A stretch of DNA of 39,358 nt from Phycisphaerales bacterium (GCA_003170415.1 PMZJ01000011.1:1-39358); one strand, 5' to 3'. Positions 1 through 8,940 are shown, numbered from the stretch's first letter. Notes: generated by a model not told the origin, from the sequence alone. Translations and numbers: made by a program.

Positions 1-133
1 TGATTATTCGGATGAAACAGGGATTTTCAAAGTCAATTATAAATCATCAATTATAACCCTCTTAAGACGTTGCCTGAAGCTGACGATGCACACCTCAGCA
101 AACACATTAACGTCTTTTTTTGAGGAACCGGCA

Positions 134-523
134 ATGCAAAACACACCCGAGCGGAGAAGAGAGCAGAGATTAAGATATCACTGGCCCGTATGGTTCGCCG
201 AGGATTTTGCCGGTTTACTCTCTCAGGGACAAATGGTCGATGTTTCCAGCGGAGGGGCGGCCTTTACCTGCTATGCAGAGAAGAGCTGCCCTTATCCAGG
301 CCAAAACATAACGACCCGCTTTAGCGTGCCATACTACCGAGTGAACGACAGTTTTGATATCAGCGACTTCGTTCGTTCCGGCCAGGTTTGCCGGGTGGAA
401 AATATCAACAGCGGCTTGCGTCGCGTGGCAATAAAGTTTTTTGACCCGCTTCCGTTCAAGCCCGGCGAACTGGCGAATTCTCAGTTGAACGAAGAAGAAA
501 TTCTTGAACCGGCTTTAGCTTAG
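134..523 (+). CDS. PilZ-domain protein
   Basis: A 129-residue soluble protein with the features of a PilZ domain, which usually binds cyclic di-GMP. The N-terminus carries a basic RRREQR stretch (consensus RxxxR) and about 40 residues later the sequence DVSSGGAAF, matching the second PilZ motif (D/N-x-S-x-x-G). No other domain, signal peptide or membrane segment is visible, so it is a stand-alone PilZ protein. The ORF can be extended upstream to 86, but the ATG at 134 is preceded by GAGGA about 8 bases away, so I chose it. It is followed by a short hairpin with a T-run. The ligand and target process cannot be read from the sequence. Confidence 0.75.
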   Translation: MQNTPERRREQRLRYHWPVWFAEDFAGLLSQGQMVDVSSGGAAFTCYAEKSCPYPGQNITTRFSVPYYRVNDSFDISDFVRSGQVCRVENINSGLRRVAIKFFDPLPFKPGELANSQLNEEEILEPALA

Positions 524-563
524 CCGTCCACCGTAATGGCTTGGCCATCCCTATACGGGAGAT

Positions 564-583
564 GTCCCTGTCGGGACTTTTTT
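564..583 (+). terminator. Rho-independent terminator after the PilZ gene
   Basis: A short hairpin with arms GTCCC and GGGAC and a 4-base loop is followed by six T residues. It lies 40 bases past the PilZ stop codon. The stem is only 5 bp, so it may be weak. Confidence 0.5.
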
Positions 584-605
584 CCCAATCCTCCGATTTT
601 CCGAA

Positions 606-678
606 TGGGAGTGCTGGGATTCGAACCCAGGACCTACGCATTAAAAGTGCGGTGCTCTACCTACTGAGCTACACTCCC
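606..678 (-). tRNA. tRNA-Lys (UUU)
   Basis: Read on the minus strand, this 73-base segment folds as a complete cloverleaf. The acceptor arms are GGGAGTG and CACTCCC with discriminator A. The anticodon loop CTTTTAA gives anticodon UUU, and the T-loop contains GGTTCGAATCC. The 3' CCA is not encoded. A TTGACA box lies upstream on the minus strand. Confidence 0.96.
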
Positions 679-698
679 AGCTTGTCCAATAGGCGGGC

Positions 699-728
699 AG
701 GATAACAGTTTTGGCCATACCTTGTCAA
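699..728 (-). promoter_or_regulatory. Promoter of tRNA-Lys
   Basis: On the minus strand a perfect TTGACA (-35, at 723-728) is followed after 18 bases by TATCCT (-10, at 699-704). Transcription would start around 692, about 14 bases before the tRNA. The -10 matches the consensus at 4 of 6 positions. Confidence 0.5.
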
Positions 729-777
729 TGGTCGTTATTGACATCAGCCCTTTTGAGCGATACCATCATCTTTCTGC

Positions 778-842
778 GGTTCGACAAGGGCTTCGACTGA
801 GTTTGGCCGAATGTCCTCACCGTTCCGAGCGAAATCAAGGAA
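778..842. repeat. Dispersed TTCGAC/CTGAG-type repeat
   Basis: This stretch holds GGTTCGACAAGG, CTTCGACTGAG, GAATGTCC and GAGCGAAATCAAGG, a style of imperfect palindromic repeat seen between genes in many environmental genomes. A related but not identical element lies at 33765-33837. It sits in the open extension upstream of the isocitrate dehydrogenase start and probably creates that spurious extension. Confidence 0.5.
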
Positions 843-865
843 TATTAATTCTGGGGCATAAGATT

Positions 866-1945
866 ATGACCAATGTTACGCTGATAACCGGCGACGGCAT
901 CGGGCCTGAGATAGCGAAGGCCGCCCAAAGATGTATTGACGCTACGGGCGCGAAAATCAAGTGGGAAATTTGCGAGGCGGGAGTGGATGTGATGGCAAAA
1001 GCCGGGACTCCTTTGCCTGATTCGACGCTGGAATCGATAAAGAAGAACGCTATCGCCCTGAAGGCGCCGATAACGACGCCCGTGGGCACGGGATTTCGCA
1101 GCATAAACGTTCACCTGCGGCAGCTATTCGACCTGTACGCCTGCGTGAGACCCTGCAAGAGTTACAAGGGCGTTCGCAGTAAATACTCGAATATCGACCT
1201 TGTTTTAGTCCGGGAGAATACTGAGGACCTCTACGCGGGAATAGAATTCGAGAAGGGCAAAGATGATACGGCGGAGCTTATCAACTGGCTGAATAAACAC
1301 AGCAAAAAACAAATCAGGCCCGACTCCGGCATAAGTATTAAGCCGATTTCGGTCGCGGGCACGGAAAGGATAGTGCAATATGCTTTTGATTATGCCCGGA
1401 AGATGGGACGGGTGAAGGTAACGAGCGTCCACAAGGCGAACATTATGAAGTTCACCGACGGGCTTTGGCTGGAGGTCAGCAGGCAGGTGGCGGCGAAAAA
1501 TTCGGATATCGAGTTCGAGGACCGCATTGTTGATAATATGTGTATGCAGTTAGTGCAGAAGCCGGAGTTGTATGATGTTCTGGTATTGCCCAATCTTTAT
1601 GGTGATATCCTCAGCGATTTATGCGCAGGCTTGGTAGGGGGGTTGGGTGTTGCGCCGGGGGCGAATATAGGCGAGAAGACAGCTATTTTTGAGGCGACTC
1701 ACGGCAGCGCACCGAAATACAAGGGGCTTAACAAGGTCAATCCGGTGGCATTGATACTCAGCGGTGTTCTGCTGCTGCGGCACATCGGCAATACAGCCGA
1801 GGCATATAAACTTGAGAATGCGGTGGCGGAGGTAATAGCCGAGGGCAGGGACGTTACATACGATATGAAGGCAGACCGCAACGACCCGACGGCTGTAGGC
1901 ACACAGGAAATGGCCGACGCGATAATAAGGAAAATCAAAAATTAA
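866..1945 (+). CDS. icd: Isocitrate dehydrogenase, isocitrate/isopropylmalate dehydrogenase family
   Basis: A 359-residue decarboxylating dehydrogenase that would convert isocitrate to 2-oxoglutarate in the TCA cycle. The N-terminus has the nucleotide-site motif [29 protein letters not shown] follows, in which the Ser and LR mark isocitrate rather than isopropylmalate as substrate. The metal-binding region [19 protein letters not shown] is intact. The cofactor loop reads [15 protein letters not shown]. In E. coli Icd the Lys-Tyr and Val at these positions contact NADP, whereas NAD enzymes usually carry Asp-Ile, so NADP use is plausible even though the overall length resembles NAD-type enzymes. 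The ORF extends upstream to 722, but that extension is repeat-derived and the ATG at 866 starts just before the conserved fold. Confidence 0.88.
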   Translation: MTNVTLITGDGIGPEIAKAAQRCIDATGAKIKWEICEAGVDVMAKAGTPLPDSTLESIKKNAIALKAPITTPVGTGFRSINVHLRQLFDLYACVRPCKSYKGVRSKYSNIDLVLVRENTEDLYAGIEFEKGKDDTAELINWLNKHSKKQIRPDSGISIKPISVAGTERIVQYAFDYARKMGRVKVTSVHKANIMKFTDGLWLEVSRQVAAKNSDIEFEDRIVDNMCMQLVQKPELYDVLVLPNLYGDILSDLCAGLVGGLGVAPGANIGEKTAIFEATHGSAPKYKGLNKVNPVALILSGVLLLRHIGNTAEAYKLENAVAEVIAEGRDVTYDMKADRNDPTAVGTQEMADAIIRKIKN

Positions 1946-2004
1946 GCTGCCTTGTGATGTCGGCAAAAACGAATTTGCTACAGGTACAAGAAATGGTTTT
2001 TGGG

Positions 2005-2580
2005 CTATTGCCTTTTATTATATTCTTCTAAAAACAGTTTTTCCAGCTTGAGCAGGCCTTTCTGTCTATCCTTTATTTTTTTCGCGGGCAAACCTGCGTA
2101 TATGCTCCAGGGTTCGGTGCTCTTTTTAAGGAAACTTTTCGCTCCTAAAACCGAACCTTCTCCCAGGGTTACTCCCGGCAATATAGAACTGCCTACGCCT
2201 ATTATAGAATGTTTTTTCAGGATTACTTCGGCCTCAAAGACATTTTTATATTTATCCGGGATGGTGGGATTTGTCAGGGTAGCCCCGCTAAAGTCGTCTG
2301 TCTTTGCGAATACTGCCACCCTCTCGGAGATATTTACGAAATCCTCAAGCACAATACCTTTGTTTCCTCCGCACAGAGACGAAAAAGCTGATATATGCAC
2401 GTGGTTTCCTATTTTTATCCTGCCGCTGAGGAAACAAAAATCGTCAATTCTCACGTTAGAGCCGATTTCGATGGATTTCATATCGTAGATGCGGGCATAC
2501 CGGCTAATTAAAACATTTTTGCCTATGGCCTTAAATTTCAGTTTTTTTAATTCTGCAGGGGTATAAAAGCTGCTTTTCAT
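2005..2580 (-). CDS. Hexapeptide-repeat acyltransferase (acetyltransferase-like)
   Basis: A 191-residue left-handed beta-helix protein. Imperfect hexapeptide repeats run from about residue 30 to 155 (IEIGSN, IKIGNH, GIVLED, SIIGVG, GVTLGEG), followed by the common ending YAGLPAKKI seen in sugar O-acetyltransferases of the WbbJ/NodL/LacA type. Such enzymes acetylate sugars of surface polysaccharides, but the substrate is not readable here. No membrane segment is visible. An AAGGAAA ribosome-binding site precedes the ATG. It stands alone on the minus strand, next to the plus-strand LPS cluster, which fits a role in surface glycans. This link is inference. Confidence 0.75.
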   Translation of the reverse strand: MKSSFYTPAELKKLKFKAIGKNVLISRYARIYDMKSIEIGSNVRIDDFCFLSGRIKIGNHVHISAFSSLCGGNKGIVLEDFVNISERVAVFAKTDDFSGATLTNPTIPDKYKNVFEAEVILKKHSIIGVGSSILPGVTLGEGSVLGAKSFLKKSTEPWSIYAGLPAKKIKDRQKGLLKLEKLFLEEYNKRQ

Positions 2581-2812
2581 TATTTTCCTTTGACATAGTT
2601 AGACGGGTGGCGTGAGTTTAAGATACACATGAATTGAGCATTCATTCTCATCCATACACATACATATATACGAATTGAATCGGCTAAATATTGCATGATT
2701 AGTAAATTATACCACAGTTTTAATATAGAAGCATCATCCTACGGGTTTTTTGTGGCAAAAAACAGGGTTTTGGGTAATATCAGCATGGTAGTCAAAATAA
2801 GGTGTAAGGTAA

Positions 2813-3922
2813 GTGAATCAGGAAACATATAAAAAATTGATTAGCGGTAAGAATTCAGGGCCGTTCGCCTTGGCTGCGAGATTGTTATTGAATATTATCG
2901 CGGCATTTTACGGGCTGGGCGTATCGTTGCGAAATTGGTTGTTTGACGGGGGGCGGCCCCAATCTTACGCTGTAACCACTGCGGGACTTGTAACATCGGA
3001 CAGGACACAGGCAACGGTCCCGGTTATAAGCGTTGGCAATATTACTGTCGGCGGGACGGGCAAAACGCCTTTTGTGATATGGTTGTGCAATTTTCTTCGC
3101 GAGGAGAACATCAATTGTGCCATACTGACCCGCGGATATAAAGCAGCGACGAGGGAGAACGATGAGCCGGGAATGTTGGCCAAGAATTGCCCGGGCACGG
3201 CGGTAGTGGTAAATCCTGACCGGCTTGCCGGGGCTATTGAGGCGGTAAAAAAACATCGGGCACAGGTCTTGATTATGGACGACGGGTTTCAGCATCGTCG
3301 GTTTCACAGGGACATCGATATTGTAACTATCGACGCGATGCTGCCATTTGGCTACGGCAGATTGCTGCCCGCCGGTTTGCTGCGGGAGCCGGTTTCGGCT
3401 TTGCAACGGGCGCAGGCGGTAATACTTACCAGATGCGACCTGGTTTCGAGAAATAATCTGACGGAGTTGACGGCGACCATCAGCCGGATAAATCCCAAAA
3501 TGATTGTCGCTCAGACGATTCATAGCCCCGTTTGTGCAACGTCGGGCAAGAGGCAGATTTCGCTTGAGGAATTGAAAGACAAAAAGATTTACGCTTTTTG
3601 CGGGATAGCGAATCCGGAGGCATTTCTTGCGACGGTCGGTTTGGTTGGCGCGAATATAACGGGGTCGAAGGTTTACGATGACCATCACAGTTATACAGCC
3701 GGCGATGTAGAGGGGATTTACCGGGATGCGGCACAATCAGGGGCTGAAATGATACTTACGACGGAAAAGGACTATAACAAAATCGGTTTGCCGGGCGATA
3801 CATCGGTTTTGGAATTGGCATATCTGGCGGTCAGGTTGCAGTTTGTCGATGGGGCCGACCGCATAAGAGAGTTGATTGAACGGTCGCTTGCGGGTAAAAT
3901 ACCACGGAAAAGAACCATTTAA
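2813..3922 (+). CDS. lpxK: Tetraacyldisaccharide 4'-kinase
   Basis: A 369-residue inner-membrane kinase that adds the 4'-phosphate to the lipid A precursor. The Walker A region SVGNITVGGTGKTPFV (Lys at residue 84) and the family motif DDGFQHRRFHRDIDIV are both intact. A hydrophobic stretch at residues 18-40 fits the N-terminal membrane anchor of the family. The start is a GTG with AAGG about 10 bases upstream. It opens a plus-strand cluster in which hldE follows after 15 bases, and the later genes all build the LPS core or lipids. Length and motifs are normal for LpxK. Confidence 0.95.
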   Translation: MNQETYKKLISGKNSGPFALAARLLLNIIAAFYGLGVSLRNWLFDGGRPQSYAVTTAGLVTSDRTQATVPVISVGNITVGGTGKTPFVIWLCNFLREENINCAILTRGYKAATRENDEPGMLAKNCPGTAVVVNPDRLAGAIEAVKKHRAQVLIMDDGFQHRRFHRDIDIVTIDAMLPFGYGRLLPAGLLREPVSALQRAQAVILTRCDLVSRNNLTELTATISRINPKMIVAQTIHSPVCATSGKRQISLEELKDKKIYAFCGIANPEAFLATVGLVGANITGSKVYDDHHSYTAGDVEGIYRDAAQSGAEMILTTEKDYNKIGLPGDTSVLELAYLAVRLQFVDGADRIRELIERSLAGKIPRKRTI

Positions 3923-3937
3923 TCGCAGAAAACCGCT

Positions 3938-5452
3938 ATGTATGAAAATCTTCTAAAAGCCGTAACGAAACTTGGCACGCCAAAGGTGCTGTTAGTGGGC
4001 GATTTTATGCTCGATGCGTATATTTATGGCGACGCCGAGCGGATAAGCCCCGAGGCGCCTGTACCGGTGCTGAAGGTGACTAAGACCGATTATGGCTGTG
4101 GCGGAGCGGGACTTGTGGCGGCTAATTTGTGTGCGCTGGGGGCGGTTCCTTTATGTGTGGGCGTCATAGGCGATGACGTGAACGGGAAAAAACTAAAAGA
4201 ACTGTTGAAGGAAAAGGGGGCGGATATATCGGGGCTGATGACCGTTCCGGACAGGCCCACGACGACCAAGCAGCGATTGATAGGTCTGGCACAGCACCGC
4301 CACCAGCAGCAGTTGTTCAGGATGGATAATGAATCGACTGAGCCATTGACTGAACGGCAATATGGCCGGCTGGGAAAGATTTTCGAGGGGAAGTTGCGCC
4401 AGGCAAATAATGTTTGTTTGCAGGATTATAACAAGGGCGTCCTCGCGGATTTATTCTGCAAAAAGGTAATACGGTTTGCGGCGAAGGCGCACAAAAGGGT
4501 TTTGGTTGACCCATCGCCTATAAGCGATTACTCGAAATACGCGGGCGCATCGCTTATTACGCCTAACAGGTATGAGACCAGCAAGGGCGTTGGCTTTGAG
4601 GTCAAGACCATCGGCGATGCTGCAAAAGCGGCCCGGCAGTTGGTGCGAAAGCTCAAACTTGAAGCCATCGTCATTACGCTGGATAAGGAAGGTGCGTATC
4701 TCAAATCGCCGGGCTTCGATGAGCAAATACCGACCAGGCCCCGTAATGTATATGACGTAACGGGGGCAGGAGACACGGTGCTGGCGACTTTGGCTTTGAC
4801 GCTTGCGGCGGGTTGTGATTTCAAGACAGCCGTGCAGTTGTCGAATATCGCAGGCGGGATAGAGGTGGAAAAATTCGGCTCAGCGACGGTCAGCATCGAT
4901 GAGCTGGTTACCGAAATCGCTTATCTTAACCGCGGCGGCGAAGGCAAAATCCGGTCGGTTGATTCGCTTTTGGCGGAACTGGCCTGGCGCCGCAAGCGAA
5001 ACCAGAAAATTGTTTTTACCAACGGTTGTTTCGACGTCATACACAGGGGACACATCGAATACCTGAAATTCTGCAAAGATCGGGGGGATGTCGTGGTCAT
5101 CGGATTAAACAGCGACGATTCCGTCAGGGCCATCAAAGGCCCCGACCGGCCGATTCATAATCAGCTTGACAGGGCCGCGGTCTTGGCCGCGCTTGAGACG
5201 GTGGATTACATAACGATATTCAATGAGCCGACCCCGCTGAACCTTATTAAGAAGGTCAGGCCTGATGTTTTAGTCAAGGGGCAGGACTGGGAGAAAAAGG
5301 GCGTTGTCGGCGCAGAGTTTATCAAATCGTACGGCGGCAGGTTAATCCTGGCTCCTCTTGTGAAGGGCAAAAGCTCGACGCTTATCATCGAAAGAATGAA
5401 GTCGCAGGGCGCAAAAATCAAATCAGTGAGGCAGAGCCGGCTAAATGAGTAA
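3938..5452 (+). CDS. hldE: Bifunctional heptose 7-phosphate kinase / heptose 1-phosphate adenylyltransferase
   Basis: A 504-residue fused enzyme for ADP-heptose synthesis. Residues 1 to about 325 form a PfkB-type kinase with the substrate motif GCGGAGLVAANL and the catalytic motif DVTGAGDTVLATL, and would phosphorylate D-glycero-D-manno-heptose 7-phosphate at C1. Residues from about 355 form the adenylyltransferase with TNGCFDVIHRGH, in which the HxGH nucleotide-binding motif is at residues 369-372. Both domains look complete. The gene overlaps gmhA by 8 bases (ATGAGTAA), which implies translational coupling. Together with gmhA and the gmhB-like gene it supplies ADP-heptose for the heptosyltransferase downstream. 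Confidence 0.96.
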   Translation: MYENLLKAVTKLGTPKVLLVGDFMLDAYIYGDAERISPEAPVPVLKVTKTDYGCGGAGLVAANLCALGAVPLCVGVIGDDVNGKKLKELLKEKGADISGLMTVPDRPTTTKQRLIGLAQHRHQQQLFRMDNESTEPLTERQYGRLGKIFEGKLRQANNVCLQDYNKGVLADLFCKKVIRFAAKAHKRVLVDPSPISDYSKYAGASLITPNRYETSKGVGFEVKTIGDAAKAARQLVRKLKLEAIVITLDKEGAYLKSPGFDEQIPTRPRNVYDVTGAGDTVLATLALTLAAGCDFKTAVQLSNIAGGIEVEKFGSATVSIDELVTEIAYLNRGGEGKIRSVDSLLAELAWRRKRNQKIVFTNGCFDVIHRGHIEYLKFCKDRGDVVVIGLNSDDSVRAIKGPDRPIHNQLDRAAVLAALETVDYITIFNEPTPLNLIKKVRPDVLVKGQDWEKKGVVGAEFIKSYGGRLILAPLVKGKSSTLIIERMKSQGAKIKSVRQSRLNE

Positions 5453-6023
5453 AAATCCCAAAAAGCAGGTATTCGAAATTATCCGGACGCACAGGAAAAT
5501 GGTTACCGAGCTGGAAGAGTCGGGGCTGAAGACGATTTCCAGTATTGCCGGGGCGATAGTAAAAGCGACAAAGAAAGGTGCGACGGTGTATATCTGCGGC
5601 AATGGCGGTTCCGCCGCCGACGCCCAGCATATCGCGGCTGAATTAGTAAACAGGTTCGAGTCCAATCGCAAGGCGTTACCCGCTGTTGCCCTGACGACCG
5701 ACAGTTCGGTAATAACTTCGGTTGCCAACGATGATTGTTATGAGAATATATTTGCCAGGCAGGCGGAGGCGCTTGTGAGAAAAGGCGACGTTTTCTGGGC
5801 GATATCAACGAGCGGCTCGTCGCCGAATGTTTTGGCGGGCGTAAAGGTCGCCAGACGCAAGGGGGCTTTGGTCATCGCCTTCACAGGCCGAAAAAACAGC
5901 AGGATTGAACGACTGGCGGATATATGTTTTTGTGCGGCCAGCGAATCAGCGGCGAGAAGCCAGGAAATTCATCAGCTTGCGTATCACATAATCTGTAAAC
6001 TCGTTGAGCAAAGTTTTGCATAG
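5445..6023 (+). CDS. gmhA: Sedoheptulose 7-phosphate isomerase
   Basis: A 192-residue SIS-domain protein, the first enzyme of heptose synthesis, which isomerises sedoheptulose 7-phosphate to D-glycero-D-manno-heptose 7-phosphate in the cytoplasm. The phosphate-binding motifs CGNGGSAADAQHIAAELVN and AISTSGSSPNVL are present, as is the C-terminal helix motif RSQEIHQLAYHIICKLVE. Length is that of typical GmhA. The start codon lies inside the end of hldE and the gmhB-like gene follows after 12 bases, so all three are almost certainly co-translated. Confidence 0.95.
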   Translation: MSKNPKKQVFEIIRTHRKMVTELEESGLKTISSIAGAIVKATKKGATVYICGNGGSAADAQHIAAELVNRFESNRKALPAVALTTDSSVITSVANDDCYENIFARQAEALVRKGDVFWAISTSGSSPNVLAGVKVARRKGALVIAFTGRKNSRIERLADICFCAASESAARSQEIHQLAYHIICKLVEQSFA

Positions 6024-6035
6024 GCGAAGAGGATT

Positions 6036-7007
6036 ATGTCCAATAAAGCGATATTTTTAGACCGTGACAATACGATTATAGAAGACCCCGGGTATATAAA
6101 TAATCCCGACCAGGTGAAACTTATTGAGGGCGTTACTGAACCTTTGTCCGAGCTTAAAGCGATGGGCTATAAGCTTGTTGTGGTGTCGAACCAGTCCGCG
6201 GTAGCGAGAGGGATTGTGACGGAAGAGGCGCTTGGGCAGATTCACAAGCGGCTTGAGCAACTGCTGGCTGAAAAGGGCGTGTCGCTGGACCGCATATATT
6301 ATTGCCCGTATTATATCGATGGGGTAATCCCAAAGTACCGCAAGGACAGCGACTGGCGAAAGCCCAGTCCGGGGATGCTCCTTGCGGCGGGTAAAGATAT
6401 GGATATCGACCTTAAGGAATCCTGGATGGTCGGCGACAGTCCCAGTGACATAGAGGCGGGAACAAGGGCCGGCTGCAGGACGATAATGCTTGCCGGCCGG
6501 GCGCATGAGCAGAAGATTAAGCCGGGCGAGCCGGGCCCGGATTACAAGGCGGTAAATCTCAAAGAGGTCGTGAACATTATCAAGATGCGAGTCCGTTCCG
6601 GCCAGGAATCGGCCAACACATTACCTCTTGAGCAGCCAGTTCAGCAGCGTCAGGAAGAGCCGCAACGACCTGCTGCTCAGCAGCAAATGCCGCCGCCGCA
6701 ACAGGAAGCCGAACCGGAGCAGGCCGGCCCGCGGCAGGCGGATGAACAGCAAACCAGAGAGCAACTGCTGCGCAGTATCCTCGACCAGCTTAAACTGATG
6801 CAGCGAAACAATATGTTCGGGGAATTTTCCATAACCCGTTTTGTCGCGGGTATCGCACAGGGGCTGGTGTTTTTGTGTTTGCTTGTGAGCGTCTGGTTTT
6901 TGATGGCCCCAGCGAAACAGTCGAACCCGCTGCTGATTTCCATAGGGTTCGCCATACTTTTGCAGTTGATGGCGCTGACTTTTTATATGATGCGCGGGCC
7001 GAGATAG
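6036..7007 (+). CDS. gmhB: GmhB-like heptose 1,7-bisphosphate phosphatase with Gln/Pro linker and two membrane helices
   Basis: A 323-residue protein. Residues 1 to about 185 are a HAD phosphatase of the histidinol-phosphatase/GmhB type, with the nucleophile motif FLDRDNT (Asp9, Asp11), VVSNQS, WRKPSPGML and the metal motif VGDSPSDIEAG. It should remove the C7 phosphate of heptose 1,7-bisphosphate. Two things are odd. The zinc loop of E. coli GmhB (CxH...CxC) is reduced to CPYY and DSD, so only one Cys (about residue 90) remains. The protein also continues about 135 residues beyond the usual end, as a Gln/Pro-rich linker (about 195-245) and two hydrophobic helices (about 268-290 and 299-318). 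This suggests the phosphatase is tethered to the inner membrane. Its neighbours make the heptose assignment firm. Confidence 0.87.
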   Translation: MSNKAIFLDRDNTIIEDPGYINNPDQVKLIEGVTEPLSELKAMGYKLVVVSNQSAVARGIVTEEALGQIHKRLEQLLAEKGVSLDRIYYCPYYIDGVIPKYRKDSDWRKPSPGMLLAAGKDMDIDLKESWMVGDSPSDIEAGTRAGCRTIMLAGRAHEQKIKPGEPGPDYKAVNLKEVVNIIKMRVRSGQESANTLPLEQPVQQRQEEPQRPAAQQQMPPPQQEAEPEQAGPRQADEQQTREQLLRSILDQLKLMQRNNMFGEFSITRFVAGIAQGLVFLCLLVSVWFLMAPAKQSNPLLISIGFAILLQLMALTFYMMRGPR

Positions 7008-7057
7008 CGGGGCTGCGCCGAAATCACTCCCTTTGATTGTTTATTAGAATCTAAAAA

Positions 7058-8116
7058 ATGTCAGATGCTAAGGATAACATTCTGGTCTGGCTTCCCTCTC
7101 CTATGGGAGACGCTATTTTATGCACGCCTGCTTTGCGGGCAATTCGCAGGCGGTTCAGTTCCTCTAAGATAACATTTTTCGCAAGTAATGTTGTGCGTCA
7201 GGTTTTTTCGCCTTGCGGTTTTACGGATGCTTGGCTCGAACAAAATAAGAGCGGTGTATTCACTACTGCCCGGATGCTGAAGAAGCATAATTTTACGCAC
7301 GCGATTATGTTCAAAAATTCATTCGGTTCCGTGCTGACGTGCCGGCTGGCGAGAATACCCATTCGCATCGGCTATGCCAGGGACGGGCGGGGGATATTGT
7401 TGACCGAGAAGTTGTATCCGCCCAGATTGCCGTCGGGGGATTTTGAGCCGATATCGATTGTTGATTATTATCTGGCTGTCGCGGCGAAAGTTGGGGCTGA
7501 TGTGCGGGATAGATACATTGAGTTATCGGTTGAGCCGGGAGATAGGGAGAAATTGAAAGCAAAATTGCCGGCGGTTTTCAATACGAAGGGGCCTGTAGTG
7601 ATTCTTGTTCCCGGCGCCGCGGCGGGGCCGAGCAAACGCTGGCCTGCGGAAAGGTTTGCCCGGATAGCCGACTGGCTGGCCGAAAAATACAATGCGACGG
7701 TTGTCCTGTCGGTTGCGCCTAATTCTGAGGAAAAGGATATAGCCCGGCAAATTGTCGATATTTCGAAACATAAGCCAATCAATCTGGGCGATACGCCTGT
7801 TGGACTCGGTGAGCTGAAGGCGCTTATTGCTGTTGCGGATTTGGTCGTCTGTAATGACACGGGGCCGAGACATATAGCTATCGGGTTAAAACGAAAGGTC
7901 ATCACGCTGGTTGGCCCGAATGACCCGGCGTGGACGGACTCTGGTTATGCTGATGAGGTCTTTATTAAAGGCGATGCTCCCTGTGCACCCTGCGATAAGC
8001 CCGTTTGCAGAGAGTCGTCACATTTTTGTATGGAGGCGATAACCGTAGAAATGGTCTGCAATGCGTCAGCAAAAGCTTTGGATGCGGGTGGTTTCGGGAA
8101 GCGGGGCGGGATATGA
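7058..8116 (+). CDS. waaF: ADP-heptose:LPS heptosyltransferase, GT9 family
   Basis: A 352-residue GT-B glycosyltransferase of family 9. The N-terminus LVWLPSPMGDAILCTPALRA is the GT9 signature. The C-terminal half has the nucleotide-sugar region PGAAAGPSKRWPAERFA and NDTGPRHIAIGL followed by a Cys-rich stretch (CAPCDKPVC) near residue 315, as is common in WaaF. It would transfer heptose from ADP-heptose to the Kdo-containing core at the cytoplasmic face of the inner membrane. It lies 50 bases after the gmhB-like gene and overlaps the next gene by 4 bases (ATGA). Whether it adds the first or second heptose cannot be decided from motifs alone. Confidence 0.88.
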   Translation: MSDAKDNILVWLPSPMGDAILCTPALRAIRRRFSSSKITFFASNVVRQVFSPCGFTDAWLEQNKSGVFTTARMLKKHNFTHAIMFKNSFGSVLTCRLARIPIRIGYARDGRGILLTEKLYPPRLPSGDFEPISIVDYYLAVAAKVGADVRDRYIELSVEPGDREKLKAKLPAVFNTKGPVVILVPGAAAGPSKRWPAERFARIADWLAEKYNATVVLSVAPNSEEKDIARQIVDISKHKPINLGDTPVGLGELKALIAVADLVVCNDTGPRHIAIGLKRKVITLVGPNDPAWTDSGYADEVFIKGDAPCAPCDKPVCRESSHFCMEAITVEMVCNASAKALDAGGFGKRGGI

Positions 8117-8940
8117 CGGAGTTTTTCATCGACCCGGCTTACAAAACCGGCTTTGACTCGCTTGGCCTCGCGTCAATTGAGGCGGTGTTCGCCTTTGGGG
8201 CTGGGAAAAATCTTACAAAGGAAAATCTCGCTTCACATCGAAGCAGAATCGAATTTAAGATTGAGTCGCCTGCCGTTACAGTTTTTCTTAAAAGATATGA
8301 CAATCCGCCGATAATGACCCAGTTTAAAAACTGGTTCTCTGCGAAAAAACGCGTCAGTTGCGCGCTGGCGGAAGTTGAAGCGGCACAAAAGCTGGCAGCG
8401 ATGGGAATAAACACGCCACGGATGATGGCGTGGGGACAGGTTTGGGGTGGTATTTTTGAGAAGCGCAGTTTCGCGGCTATCGAGGAAATACGGGAAGGAC
8501 AATCGTTAGAGCGGAGTTTGCCTGGGTTTTTCAATGAGTCAGCAACAAAGGAAAATCTGGTTTTGCGTCGGCAGTTCATTCGGCAGTTAGCGTCATTTAT
8601 AAGGAAATTTCACGACACGGGCTTCTGCCACCGCGACCTTTATCTGTGTCACATCTTCAGGGTTCCCGACGGTCGATTTTACCTGATAGATTTGGCGAGG
8701 GTGTTCAACCCGATGCTGCTGGGCGGGCAATACCGCGTCAAGGACATTGCCCAGCTCCATTATTCGGCTCCCGCGAAATACTTTTCAAAAACGGACCGGC
8801 TGCGATTTCTTCGGGTGTATCTTGGCCGGGAAAAACTGAGCGCCGGCGACAAGAACTTTGCCAGGCGAATTGCCAGTAAAGCAAAGCGTATGGCCAGACA
8901 CGACGCGAAGCACGGCAGGGCAGTTCCTTTCGAAACTTAG
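8113..8940 (+). CDS. LPS core kinase, WaaP/KdkA family
   Basis: A 275-residue protein-kinase-like fold enzyme. The catalytic loop GFCHRDLYLCHI (Asp about residue 175) and metal motif FYLIDLARV are characteristic of lipopolysaccharide kinases such as WaaP (heptose kinase) and KdkA (Kdo kinase). The N-terminal strand with FLKRYDN supplies a likely ATP-site lysine. A longer upstream reading is open to 8005, but it would overlap waaF by over 100 bases. The ATG at 8113 forms an ATGA overlap with the waaF stop and precedes the conserved region. The product would phosphorylate core heptose or Kdo, and the sequence does not settle which. Confidence 0.82.
   Translation: MTEFFIDPAYKTGFDSLGLASIEAVFAFGAGKNLTKENLASHRSRIEFKIESPAVTVFLKRYDNPPIMTQFKNWFSAKKRVSCALAEVEAAQKLAAMGINTPRMMAWGQVWGGIFEKRSFAAIEEIREGQSLERSLPGFFNESATKENLVLRRQFIRQLASFIRKFHDTGFCHRDLYLCHIFRVPDGRFYLIDLARVFNPMLLGGQYRVKDIAQLHYSAPAKYFSKTDRLRFLRVYLGREKLSAGDKNFARRIASKAKRMARHDAKHGRAVPFET

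Noticed and set aside
33-58. CRISPR-like array of AT-rich repeats
   Set aside because: The units are about 8-12 bases, contiguous and degenerate, with no spacers or cas genes.
722-865. Upstream extension of the isocitrate dehydrogenase reading frame
   Set aside because: It consists largely of a dispersed repeat and spacer sequence, and the conserved fold starts right after the ATG at 866.
2000-2488. Plus-strand ORF opposite the acyltransferase
   Set aside because: It is the antisense of a clear hexapeptide-repeat protein and shows no protein motif.
8005-8112. Longer start for the LPS kinase
   Set aside because: It would overlap the heptosyltransferase by over 100 bases. The ATGA overlap at 8113 is the usual arrangement in this cluster.
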